Shown one piece after another: positions 31,690 through 43,291 of a stretch of 64,000 bases of DNA (position 1 is the stretch's first letter; every line of letters starts with the position of its first letter). The notes beneath the pieces were generated by a model. The model was not told the DNA's origin. It saw nothing but the letters and a program-made list of their open reading frames with translations, and did no database searches. The DNA comes from Aphelenchoides besseyi (Eukaryota; Nematoda; Chromadorea; Rhabditida; Aphelenchoididae). The position numbers were made by a program, and so were the translations under genes. Location: NCBI GenBank assembly GCA_024699855.1, contig JAMPIQ010000003.1:8618001-8682000 (forward strand). Direction: 5' to 3'.

Positions 31690-33920
31690 TTTGTGCAGTT
31701 GGATAAAGAACTTCACTTGAGAAACATACACGTAAATCTCCTGTTCATCATAAGCCCGTCCTTCATCACAAACCAGCAACACGCCATAAATCCACTTCAC
31801 ATCAACAACCAACTCACCATAACCCAACACATCACAAAACTGCTCCCAAATCTCAAAACCATCCAAAACAAGATCATACGGTTCGTAATTTACGCCCAGT
31901 ATCGCCGCAAACACTTCGTGTTAAAGCAATTCGTGCTCGAACTATTTGCGGTTAGTTGCCGTGATTTTGACATTATAGCTAATATTCTTTAGGTGATTAT
32001 GCTCGCAATTGCAATGTAGTCGGTCATGTTTGTAACGCAGAGAGTATGCCAGCATTCTGACAGAAATGTGTGCTTTGCGTTGTGGGTTTTGTGCTCCTCC
32101 ACCAAGTGAATGTGTTGATCGACATCCGTCAAAGTAAGTTCAATGAATAAACTCGTCTAATAAGTTTATTTAGCTGCAAGAAATGGGCGCAAAAAGAATT
32201 GTGTACGAGTACCTACTTCTCTAAGCAGTTTATACGAAGCAACTGTGCGAAAACGTGTTCCATGTGCACCGGAAAAACAAACTGTAACCTTTTGCCCAAT
32301 CGCTTTCTTGACGAGTGCTTGTCCAGCACGTGTAGTAACTCAAACTTACAAATCACCGATCCGCATTGTATTGCTTGGTGTAAGAAGCGTCCGAATAAGT
32401 GTCAGAAATCACAGCCAACAAATTGCAACGATTTTACCGAACGTTATAAGTCCGAGTGTCTGTCTCAAACGTGTTCTAATTCGTCGGAAAAAAACTTCCC
32501 ACACACAATGCCGAAAATGGTGCTCGTCAAATCCGACCAATTCCGTGTGTGTCCGGGCCTTCACTCCTCCATGTGATCAACCACAACAAAAATATTCGGG
32601 CCCATGTTATGCTCATACGTGTCGTAAACCATCGGAGAAAACGTCTCAACAATGTAGGAAATGGTGTGATGACGACCTTAATGCAGAACATAGTGCATGT
32701 GTTGGAGTTCAACCGTTACCTTCGGCTTGTGATGGTCCTACGAAATACGCTGAAGATTGTTTGCCACGAACGTGCCGCAAATCTTCACAGAAAAATTCAA
32801 CAGAATGCAAACTTTTCTGTGATTTGGATCCTTGTCAAGCTGTTTGTGCTTCTCTGTTGAACCAGGACTGGTTGTCGCATGTGATGTTGCAGCAAACGAA
32901 GAGTTGCCGCGTTGTTTGCCGCGAACTTGTCGAAAGCAGAACAAACGTGATAATCAAGCATGTAAACAAGTATGTAGACTTCACAAGTATCGCAATAAGT
33001 TTATCTGTTTTCAGTATTGTGAGAATAACGCCGATGATCCTGACTGTTTCTTAACGGAACCAATCATTAATCCTCCTTGTAACGGTCCACCACTGCTCTT
33101 CACGGCTGCTTGTGCGTCTATTACGTGCAGAGCAAATGTAAACAAAGTCGGTGTTGATTGTCAGAATTGGTGTAATGCAAATCCAGATGGTCCCGAATGC
33201 CTGGAGGTTCAGACGCCGTTATCTGCTTTCTGTAACACGGACGTACATCGATTTACGATTAATTGCATTAGTGCTACTTGTCGATTATCCGCCTATAAGA
33301 ATAATCTTAATCTTATCAACTTTAAAGTATTCTGTGATAAGCAACCAGAACATCCTTCTTGTGACAATATAGGTAAGACCCTTTATACGTACGTTTAATA
33401 TCTTTCAATTACACAGAACCACTACCAAATGCTTTGTGTGATACAAGCACCACCAAATACTCAAGCGATTATCTTCCGATCACTTGTCGACGAGTTCCTG
33501 AGCAAACCAGTCCAGTATGTCGAATGTATTGTGACATCTTCACGGACGATCTAGCTTGTCGTCGAATTGCTCCAATGGATGATAAGGATTGCGATGCAAC
33601 AGCGAACAAATACGCAGTGGAATGTCTTTATCGAACTTGTCGTTTCCTCGCTCAGAAAATACGACTGGAATGCGTTCGACATTGTGAACTGTTTCCCGCC
33701 AATCCGGAATGTCGTGACGTCGAACCAGAAGCCAACGTCTACTGCGACTCCAACAACAATAAATATAAATCAAAGTGTTTGGCGAGTTCATTGCATGTGT
33801 AACTGATGACTTTGAGAATGTTTTCAGGAGCACACTTGTCGTCGAAAACAAGAAAAAGGCACTAATGATTGTGAAGCTTATTGTCAAAGTTATCCGCACA
33901 GTGGCGCTTGCATTTACTGA
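31690..33920 (+). CDS. secreted ShK-domain protein with about ten six-cysteine repeats
   Basis: A His/Pro/Lys-rich segment (about 31725-31950) leads into a ShK-like domain (CGDYARNC ... CALRCGFC) and a second one (CKKWAQKELC ... CAKTCSMC, about 32175-32265). About ten tandem repeats of roughly 45 residues follow to the stop at 33918-33920. Consensus: C, x5, K-Y/F, x3, C-L, x2, T-C-R, x8-10, C, x2, W/F/Y-C, x6-10, C. Introns at about 32137-32174, 32970-33015, 33373-33416 and 33798-33829 fit. Three one-base frame slips are seen: near 32057, in an A7 run at 32488-32494, and near 32853. The conserved repeats on either side show which frame is right. No signal peptide is firmly joined. ShK domains occur in secreted enzymes, cuticle and immune proteins; the repeat is not one I recognise. 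Confidence 0.7.
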
Positions 33921-34272
33921 GTTTTTCGTTTGAAGTAAACCTGTTGCATGATGACGCAAATCCGTTTTCTTTCTCGACGGAAATAAGAAGTCAATTGTGT
34001 TGAAAAGTTTTTCAAATAATCACAAACAGAGATCCATTTGCGTAGGGAACAGCTGCACCAATATCGTTTCGCAAATATATGCTGCTAAATCATCTCGTGA
34101 TTATTTTACGTCCATCAGCTCGTCAAATGATTGCCATGGAGAAGTTGTTTTGTTTATAAGTTGAAGATCAACTTTCAGTATTTGAGGCGTTGCGATGTTT
34201 AGAGCAACTTTATTTCTTAATTTCAATTGAACTGAACCAGCGTCCAACAACAAACGTAGCTGCTGGTTGATA

Positions 34273-35531
34273 TCATTTTCGAAGTTTTGCGTTCTCTTCT
34301 TCCCAAATACGTACAAACAATTTGATCGTGTTGTAGGTGTTGAAGAGTGTACTGTGCTCATCGGTTGGTTGTCGCTATAAGACTGTTGGCTGATGTCTTT
34401 CGAACAAATTTACCTCTAGAAGTTTGTGCTCATTTTCCATTTGCGCCAACCATTGTTTCATTTGAGCAATCAATTTTGCGTTGTGAATTGGAAACGTTTT
34501 GACAAAGTCACGAACAACCTCCGGGTCACTTGAGTTGATGCAGCACTGCAACTCTTCGGCATCTGCGGCGTAGAAATTGCGCGGCCATTGCCATTCGAGT
34601 TTCGAAAAACGTGATGGAGGCTCCTGAAAGAAGCTAGACGATGAAGCAATTTCAACCGATACCTGCGGAAAACGAGATGCGTCGTTTTTGTGTTTGTAAA
34701 ACCAATAGATGAGTCCACCAATCACGCTGACGCCAAGAAGAAGTATCAAACTAAACGAGCAAACTTATCGTTGATCAGCTTCGAAACTAACCCGCCAACA
34801 AACGAAACCCAAAGTCGCCATCCCGAAATATTCCACTCTTGTTCCTCCGGCAAATCGAGTTTGTAGATGTTCGCGCTCGGCTAAAACATCTCACTTCAGT
34901 CGTCAAGTTCAAAACAACTCACGAAAGTGATGTCGAGGTTGGGAATCGGATTGTCGGTCGTGAAATTGAAACCAACGATTTGTCCCGGTTCACCTGGTTG
35001 ATTCGCAGCAAAACATTTGTTTCGTATCTCTTTACTTTCATAGTAAATAACAAACTCCTTAGGTTCCAATGCAATGTTTATAGGAAAATAACGTCCTTCT
35101 GTCGAATCTATAAACACATTTTGTAAGAATGGAACGATGAACCTACTTCCGAAACTGATTAGTGCAGGTCTGGTATATGTATCCGATACGGAAAATTCTA
35201 TTTTACAACCTGCAATAAAAAATTTGACGCTAAAAGGTTTTGGTTGAGTTTGTATGAAGGAGAAGACGTCTTACTTGGCAGCATTCGGCATTCCTTCTCT
35301 GTACTTCAGTTCAAACTCCAATTCGTTTGATATCGTGATCAGTTCTCCGTGAATTTCTTTGCAACCGCCGTTGATGATTCTGAAAAGACTGAAATTCTAG
35401 GACTGGAAACTCGCAACTTACAAGCGAATATTAGGCTCAGTCACGCAATCCCACAGGGTCTGTGCATTCACGTACAATCCGATGAGCAAGAACGCCATCC
35501 ACCAGATCGAAAAAATCGGATTCCAAAACAT
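34273..35531 (-). CDS. single-pass type I membrane protein of unknown function
   Basis: The first exon encodes a signal peptide (SIWWMAFLLIGLYVNA), then an extracellular region of about 190 residues with Cys and N-glycosylation sites, one membrane span (LILLLGVSVIGGLIYWF) and a cytoplasmic tail rich in helix-forming residues (KLIAQMKQWLAQMENEHKLLE) ending RIWEEENAKLRK. Introns near 35172-35270, 35377-35421, 34377-34413 and others fit. Domain family not recognised; it has the look of a nematode-specific surface protein. The last exon frame was chosen because the splice at 34377 keeps phase 0. Confidence 0.55.
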
Positions 35532-35729
35532 TAAGATCGAAAGTTGAACACCCAATCACAAGAAGAACAAAAATGAGAGTGATTGAAAGGTCGCTGTTTT
35601 CAGAGCAGCAATCATTCGAACAAGTTTTTTAAATCCTGTGGTTGTTATTTTTTTAATCTCCGCTTCTCAACTTCTATTGTAAATACCAACTACTGGACTT
35701 CTTCTTTTATCTATAAACAATCTCAATAA

Positions 35730-36859
35730 TTACATAACAGGTGTAAGAAAAGAAGGAGTCTGTTGAGAGGTCTTCGTTTTCTGATCGACTGCACTTGCTG
35801 TGCAACGAAAAGCTCGAATCAGAGCTTTGCGATAAGATCCAATCAATAACAGAGTTGAAAGCGATGAGACGACGGGGCTCCAGATGAAAATGATTGCGTT
35901 GATGGGGCGCAGAATCGGAGTGTCCTGTTTGCTGACTGCCGACAAGAACAACGAGAAGACGGGAATGAAATTTGTGAGTGCCGGCAGAATCGTCTAAACA
36001 TATGAATAGAGTCTGTTAAGTGTCTAGGGTCTTACTTTTGCAATACAAGTAACTCCGTATTGCGACAACATTTCTTTGGTTTTGTCCGACATTTGAGCGA
36101 CTTGTTCATTCATTGATCTTACGGTCATCAGAACCACAACAATAGTCATACCAAAAGCTGCGATAGTCAGAAATAAACGATAGACAACACAAATTGTAGC
36201 GCTAATGTTTTGTTTCAAATATGTAGCCAAAACATACGTAGGTTCAGGTTGCATCTTCGTCCAATACACAGAGTAGTCAACATCGGTTTTGATGTAATAT
36301 ATATAGTCGGGGATAATGAAGAGAGCTTCAACTACGATCAAAACGATTGCAATTCCCACATAAAAGCTTAGTTCACGAATCGATGGAGCTGTTCGACTGA
36401 AAGAAGATTCATTGGAATACACAAAATTACAACAAACTTTTTTATGATTCGATATCGGACAAAGAATTCAATTGGTATAATGAGAATCTCTAGACTTGGC
36501 GATGTCAATGGCAGCGACAAAACAATCCATTGGGCGATTGGAGGCAGAAGATTGGCGAAACCCGTGAATACATAAATATAGACTCCATTGTGATATTGAG
36601 AACGCGTACGACAGAAACCAGCCGAAATCAACATATAGACATCAACGTAGAGACTAACAAGAAGCATAGGTCGATACTCTTGTAGAACTGGTGGTGACTT
36701 TCTCTTGATCATGTAAAACAAAACGATCGTTGAAGTAAAACCCAACGTTAAGGCCACAAAGTTGTTGATCGAAAGAACGAGTTCAAACGTAGGATTTCCC
36801 ATATACTCGTCGATATTGTCGAAGATCGGTCTTTTGAGAGTGGAGTTGGAAGCAGACAT
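35730..36859 (-). CDS. serpentine chemoreceptor, Srd/Str superfamily
   Basis: Full 7TM receptor with about four exons. Motifs: KRKSPPVLQEYRPMLLVSLYVD, TGFANLLPPIAQWIVLSLPL (TM3), LIIPIEFFVRYRIIK, DYSVYWTKMQPEPTYVLATY (extracellular loop), MSDKTKEMLSQYGVTCIAK before TM6, and FIWSPVVSSLSTLLLIGSYRK (TM7). Very close in layout to its neighbour at 37208-38354; the two form a head-to-tail tandem pair. Confidence 0.83.
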
Positions 36860-37207
36860 CTTGACGACTTTAATTGACGGTTTTGGTCAAACTGAGACAC
36901 AATAACATTTATGAGAAATTAACTTTGTGATTGTATTTTGCTCGACCAATTGATATCAATAGAGATTAAGAATTAAAACGCATTGAAGGGAATTCGTAGT
37001 CTGTTATTTCAAGTCGAACAAAAGTACACGTTCGTTGAAATTGGTCGTGTTTTCTCAATTTAACACAGAAGTTGTTTTCATGGTTGTGTCTTGTGTTGTT
37101 GTGTACTTTGGGTAGTTTAGTAGAAAGATTGCTTAGTCGTGAGAGAATACAATCAAGACGTCCGGTTTGTTTTTATTTCCCCAGTAGCTTTTAAATCAAA
37201 ACACAGT
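36860..37207. other. intergenic between tandem receptors
   Basis: About 350 bases without a coding frame; presumed 3' end of one receptor and promoter of the next. Confidence 0.5.
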
Positions 37208-38354
37208 TCATGACCTTCGACTTGGAAATAATACGGTAATCGTGAGCTCTTTTGCTGGCTCCATTTGTTGCATATTCAACGCGGTTCTGAAGCCTCGAAT
37301 CAAACACTTTCGATAACAACCAAGCAATAGAAGATAACTCATCGAACTTATGAACGGATTCCAAACCAAAAGAATTGAGAGCAGAGTGTCAAAGATCGTC
37401 GATTCGAATCCGGTTAAGACGCTGAAAAACAATCCAAGAATCGGAAGAATATACGTGAATGTGGGCAAAATCATCTGCAAAAAAAGATTCGATACTCAGT
37501 TGTTTTGAATACCTGCACACAAATTGATCGCATGTACTCTTGGACCATTAGACGCGTTCTATTGCTCATGTTGTTGACTTTTTGCCTCATTATTTTGTGA
37601 GTATAAGCACCAATAACGATAGCCAAAATAAAAGAGCCAATAGATAGAAATGATCGGTAGAGAGCAAAGATTCTTGAAATTGGATTCCGCTTATAGTCAC
37701 TGACTAATATGATCGGTTTGGGATTTTCATCAAACCATAAAGAGCTATAGTCTCTGTTACTCGTAGTGTAGAAGTAATACTCAAACGGTATAACAATCGT
37801 GCCTATTGCGACTAGTCCGAAAGCAAGACAAAGAGCACAAGCGAATTGTTTGGATGTGGGAGGAAATCGACTGCAAATGAAATCAAATACAACCACTAAA
37901 ATTGAATACCTTTCGACCATCTTATATCGATAATAGAATTCCAGAGGATAAATTACGGACTGTGATGTTGTAGAGGAGTAGGTAAACAGCAGAAATAACC
38001 ACTGAATGTTTGGAGCAAAGTACTTTGCTATACTCGTGAATGAGAACATCTGAACACCGTCATTTAACTTTACTCTCTAAACACCAAGATAAAACATTGA
38101 ACTTATTCGAGCATTACCGTTGCATTGAAAACAACAGCAAAGAGAAGATAGAAGTTCACAGCGATGCTGATTAACAGCATTGGACGAAAAGGTCTAATCG
38201 CTATAGAACTTTTCTTGACGACTAAATAGAGAAGCAAAGTCGTAGTGAAATACGCTATGATTATTGCAACAAGACCGTTGACACGCAAATAAACCTGATA
38301 AGCATTTGTCTTTGGTAGAGACGATATCTTTGAATCATTTTGTGTAGATTCCAT
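37208..38354 (-). CDS. serpentine chemoreceptor, Srd/Str superfamily
   Basis: Exons join cleanly (introns near 38043-38102, 37872-37911 and 37475-37512). Motifs: KKSSIAIRPFRPMLLISIAVN, AKYFAPNIQWLFLLF (TM3), VIYPLEFYYRYKMVE, NRDYSSLWFDENPKPIILVSDY, MSNRTRLMVQEYMRSICVQ and LVWNPFISSMSYLLLLGCYRK (TM7). Tandem paralogue of 35730-36859. Confidence 0.83.
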
Positions 38355-38875
38355 TTGACAAGCAAATTAACTCATCTACTCAGACTGATCTAAGGAAATG
38401 AATAGTCGTGTATTAGGATTTGTATTCATGCAAAAGTTTTAGTCCAACTACAACTCGTTCTACAACTCTATTCAATGACGCAATCGATGATTGTCGTTTG
38501 CTGATATGTAGCTACTTGATTACGTTAACATTTGTTTTCCTAATCTTATATTTGAACATTTTGGAGAACACAGTAAACGACGTAGAAGCGTTTTCAATTT
38601 ATGAAAATTGTGTTTCTAACGATTTCGATTGACAGTTTATTAACTCAACTTTTTTGTTCGATTGAAGAATGCGATCGGAGTGCTCATTTCTTATCCGCCA
38701 GTGCTGCAAATAAAACGGAAATAAGTTTTGTTCCAGAACATTATAGCTAGCAGGACCATCAACTGTTAAAGCTTGAAATTCAAACAAAAATGATGCAGAG
38801 CATCAATTTCAACGTTTTCAGAAAGTGATCAACAAGCTACACGCGAATATGCTTTTGATTGTTCTACGACAAGAC
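38355..38875. other. intergenic, no gene called
   Basis: A minus-strand open stretch at 38600-38790 could be an extra 3' exon of the pepsin-like gene to the right, but the preceding frame already ends at 38876. Confidence 0.4.
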
Positions 38876-40280
38876 TTATTGCTTAGAAACGTACCAATCA
38901 AAGCCTCGTCGTAATCCTAAAATCTGATTTGTACGAGAAAATGTAAGAGAAAAACGAACTAGGAATAGACAGTAACTGGAGAGGATCGCTCGACCAAACA
39001 CAAAATCGTTTTCGGCGTCACTTGAACCATCGCCAATATCAACTTTACAGTAAGAAGAAGTAGAAGTTTTCTGAATCATACTCTTGATATCAATTTTGTA
39101 TTCGGTTCCATAGATCGTGACTTTTAAATCCGGAGGATTCGAGTAACTGTCGCAGTAGAAGTAGGTTATATCCGAGTCGAAATATGAGTTGATATCATCG
39201 TAGACAGTAGTACTGGAAATAGAACAATTTTCAAAACTGCAACACTAACTTACGGCACAATGAAAGTGTCATTCTTCGTTGAGAAAGCGGCTGAGTAGTA
39301 ACCGTTGTAATCATTTGAATTGAACGACACCTGAAATCAACTATGACGTATGTTTACACTCGTTAACTTACTTTCGAAATCCAGGTGCTAAATTTATCCG
39401 AATCGGCGGAAGGAAAAGTTTTGTAGTTCTTGCAATGAGCATCATCTTTTCCGTTGAACGTAATCACTCCCGCACTAAATGATCTGTTGAAACAATGAGA
39501 GCTTGAATCTTACTTGTCAGGTTCACTTCCTGGAAGCAACGAGGTGCTATAAATTCAAGGATGAATAGTCGTAGATGTTTGCAAACTAACTTGTCGATGT
39601 AGAGAGTGATTTGATGTATTCCTGCGGTCATTCGCTCATAAATGTTCTCACCACCGGGTTTCAAGCCAATGAAACCGTCGAATGGCAGCGTGAATAACCA
39701 ATTCAACGGATCGTTGTAAATGCTGGTTACATTTCTTGAAGTAGTAATATCGCAAAAGTGTGCCAGTCTTTGAAACTCTTCGCCTCCAAGCTAAAATGCT
39801 CGTTGAGACTCGTTTACTATTATCCGTTAACCGTAATCAGATCGTTTGCATACACTCCGTCGGCCGTTTGGATATTATAGTTGATCTTGTAACGTTCTTT
39901 ACAATAATTACTTGTCATGTTCACAGTCTCAGAAGCTCTGGAATATCACGTGGTAGGATGTGTGCGTCTGAACTTACTCGGGTAGGTATAGATTCTTTAT
40001 GTAATCATAACCGTAATCAATGTCCACATTTACTGTTGAACGATCGAGTACGAAAAGTTTATCGCTGTTAAGGTCAATTGCCAAATCAAAGTATTGAGGC
40101 GCTTAAACGAATCAAGTGATGGCAATGTGATCTGAGCTTACGTTCTCCAATTCCAACGGATGTAACCAAGTAGTTGCCTGCATATTCAAGCGGTTGAGAC
40201 ACAACATCGCTCTGTTCGTCGCTCAACGCCAACTTACAACAACAAACAACAAAGAGAGTCGAGAATGCAATGAACCTCAT
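38876..40280 (-). CDS. pepsin-like (A1) aspartic protease homologue lacking catalytic residues
   Basis: Signal peptide (MRFIAFSTLFVVCCCKLALS), short pro-region, then N-lobe YLVTSVGIG, PQYFDLAIDLNSDKLFVL at the first active-site position (DTGS replaced by DLNS), the core landmark PFDGFIGL, GVITFNGKDDAHC, and YYSAAFSTKNDTFIVP at the second site, where DTGTS has become STKND so the Asp is Ser. The C-terminus is FVFGRAILSSYCLFL, equivalent to ILGD-FLR-YC. About eight introns keep frame and the gene is otherwise intact, so a secreted pseudoprotease is likely. The ATG at 40280 is supported by the signal peptide. Confidence 0.78.
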
Positions 40281-40998
40281 TTTTGATCAGTTTGAGCAGA
40301 TCAATTCACTTACGAGTCAATTAACTTTCTTCTTTTATGCGTTTTGCTTTATTCTGCCCCCGCATCTTTTCTTCGTTTATGTTTTTCATTGCAAATGTCA
40401 ACGCTGATAAACAGTCGGAGCACACCCAACGATTTGTTCTTTCATTAAAACAATTGATGTTCAGTCTTTTTTGGATCCGGTTGTTCAGTTATCAGTTGCA
40501 TGATAGTGAGCATTTTAGTTCAATCAGAAACGTAGGATTCTGAAAATGACGTACGAATGGTCCGTCGAAGAACCCGAACTTTGCTATTTGATTTACAAGT
40601 TCTTAACAACTTCAGTTTTGCATTAAGATCTAAATGAATTATTTTAAAGTGATCATGAACAAACCGCACGACTTTGACTTATAGGTCATAATCTAAACAC
40701 AAAGATGCGGAAAATGAAATGTTGGATGGTTGATATCTCAAAAGTTCGTCTTATACTTTCAAGCAGAGATCAACTACGAGAAAGTTCCTTGTGATAAAAA
40801 CGCGTCTACTTTTGTACTTTACTTTAGCAGAGTACAAAAGAAGAAATCGATTAGACGGCGGAACGAGCAAAGAGCAACCAAATTGGCGAGTTTATAAGTT
40901 CACATGCTCACCTTTTCGTTTCAACTTTCTACTCTGCTTTTTAGTTCCTTTGACTTTCAACTTTCTAATTGTGCTCAGCTACTCACAAGAAAACACAA
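40281..40998. other. intergenic between divergent genes
   Basis: A plus-strand ATG at 40337 opens a signal-like peptide (MRFALFCPRIFSSFMFF), but no continuing gene could be assembled. Otherwise no feature. Confidence 0.4.
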
Positions 40999-43215
40999 AT
41001 GATTGGAATCTTTCTGATCAGTTTGCTTGTGCTGTTCTTAGTCCATCAATTCTACTATAGAAAACGAAATCTTCCAAAGGGTCCAATTGCATGGCCGCTG
41101 GTTGGTTCTGCGCTCGAGCTGATGAAGCTGGAGCGGTGAGTGAATTCTATGTTAACATTAAAATCTGAGCCTTTCAGATGGGAGTACAAGTTTTTGGAAT
41201 GGACGAACAAATACGGCAAAATCCACACATATTTTCTCGGAAATATGCCTATAGTTGCTATTAACGACTACGATACAATGATCGAGCTGTTCGTGAAAAA
41301 CGGTGACGATTTTACGGAACGAGCACCATCGGAGCTTCTTGATAAAGAAGTCAGAGGTAGATGTCGCGGCGTCAACTTCTAACGATCTTGTAATTGTAGG
41401 CGGTTTATATGGAATTATTGGTTGGTTTTGTGATTAGTGCAAAACATTAAATGTTTGTTGTAACACACAATTTTTGGGTCCTTAAATTTACCAGGATTAG
41501 CAACCCGATCCATTATAGTGTTCTGACAAGAAGATTTTGTGTTTACACTAATCACATTCAACCAATTCAGAATCGAGCGGTGAACTTTGGAGGTCAGTTA
41601 TTTTCGAGATCACAACGACCATCGATTTAGAAGCCAACGACGGTTTGCGTTGAAGGTCTTCCGAGACTTCGGGCTGAATAAGCAAAAGATGCAAGAACGC
41701 GTATGTCTCCAAATGACTAAATAACATTAAATTTGATAGGTGTTGGAAGAATTGCAAACCATCTGCGGGAACATCGATGAAGAGATCAAAAGTAATCAGG
41801 AGATTGATTTCCACAAACACACTGATATCGGTAGTTTCTGTTTTCAATCGTTTTAATCGTTGAATTGCAGCCACTGGAAGTTTAATCAACGCAATCTTGT
41901 GTGGATTTCGCTTTACTACGAATGTGAGTCTTCAATTCATTTAACGTGAAAATTGGTTTTAGGGACAAGAGAAATTGTTCTATCGGTTGAAGGAGTTGTT
42001 GGAGAAGATTATGTTGAGTTTCGCATCACCGATTCTAATGCTCGCAATGATGAATGAGTTCATGAGCAAGCTTCCGATCTTTCGTTCTCGGTTCCGAGCT
42101 TGCGTAGAGTTGAATTTGGAAATCCGTAACTTCATCGAGAAGTGTGTCGACGAGCACTTGGCATCCACAGACTACTCGGCGGATGAGTTCGAACCGCGCG
42201 ATTTCATTGACGCCTTTCTCTTTGAACAAAAGAAAGAAGCGAAAGGTGAACCCACTTATTTTACGTAAGTTCGTTTGAATTAATCTTAGTGTTAGCTTCG
42301 TTTAGCAAAACACAATTGCTCGCAACGATTTTGGATCTTTGGTGTGTTTCAACATTCTTTTTTTTCACTTTAAGTTTGCTTTTAGGTTTGCTGGACAAGT
42401 GAGTTCGCAACAATCATTTGACTATTCTTCTTGACAGGAAACAACTTCGACAACTCTCACTTGGGGTTTTGCATACCTCATTCGACATCCTGAAGCTCAA
42501 CAGAAACTACACGCCGAATTGGACCGCGTGATTGGTTCCGATCGATTGATCACAATGTCCGACAAAAACGATTTGCCATACACGAATGCAGTTATAAATG
42601 TAAATTTGACCAACATCTAAATAAAACAATGATTCTTGTTTTAGGAAATCCAGCGGTTGGTTGCGAATAAACGAATCGACAGTTGAAACTGGTTTTCAGA
42701 TGCAGCAACATAATTGGACAGAATCTTTTACGTCGAACAGGTCGAGATATGAATATTGGCGGCTACGCAGTACCTAAAGGAACGATCATCATCCCCCAAA
42801 TTTCCGTTCCAATGGTCGATCCCAAGGTCTCGTGTAGAGGATTATGTACATGAGATTTGTTTTTAGATCTTTCCGGAACCAAGGAAGTTCAACCCCGATC
42901 GTTTCATTGACGAAAACGGAAAGTTAAAACGCTGCGAAGAGCTTATGCCTTTCAGTCTTGGTAAACGACAATGTCTCGGTATGTTATATCAGCGGGATTT
43001 CTGAGTGTTTTTAGGCGAATCGTTAGCTCGAACAGAGTTGTTTTTGTTTATCGCCAATTTGTGCAATTTATACAAAGTGAGTTTGCAATTTCATGCTAAT
43101 CTTAAGTCTCTTGTAGTTCTTGCCCGGTGATAAACCACCATCATTGAACAAAACCACGACCGGATTCTCTTTTGCAACGCAACCTTATAAGTGCCGATTG
43201 GAAAAACGTTATTAA
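40999..43215 (+). CDS. cytochrome P450, CYP2-clan
   Basis: ER-anchored haem monooxygenase for xenobiotics or lipids. N-terminal anchor ([15 protein letters not shown]), Pro-rich hinge ([12 protein letters not shown]), C-helix region [20 protein letters not shown]-helix [13 protein letters not shown]-helix ExxR in NEIQR, PERF-type FNPDRF and the haem-binding [10 protein letters not shown] (about 42950-42980) with its Cys. About 490 residues, normal length. Ten or so introns; an apparent TGA near 42700 falls inside an intron whose donor is cg|gttgg, giving EIQRCSN. A longer intron of about 145 bp lies at 41421-41567. Nematode CYP2-clan genes of this type are often toxin-induced. Confidence 0.9.
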
Positions 43216-43291
43216 TAGTGAAGCAAACTCCTTTAAAACTATCTCATTCTCAGCATTTGACAACTGTACAATTGAATAAACGTTTTATGCG

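Noticed and set aside
31582..31914. Minus-strand 110-codon frame with protein-like composition
   Set aside because: The plus strand encodes a His/Pro/Lys-rich exon that splices in frame to a ShK domain, which explains the open antisense frame.
40337..40543. ORF with a signal-like start opposite the pepsin-like gene
   Set aside because: No continuation into a recognisable protein and no clear splice sites; left as unexplained intergenic sequence.
41480..41520. Short similarity (ccaggattagcaaccc) to the 5' end of the RTE element
   Set aside because: Only about 14 of 18 bases agree, it lies within a P450 intron and the match does not extend.
42660..42715. Apparent TGA after the P450 K-helix, suggesting a pseudogene
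   Set aside because: Using donor cg|gttgg and the ttttcag acceptor gives EIQRCSNIIG in frame, the normal family sequence; the stop is intronic.
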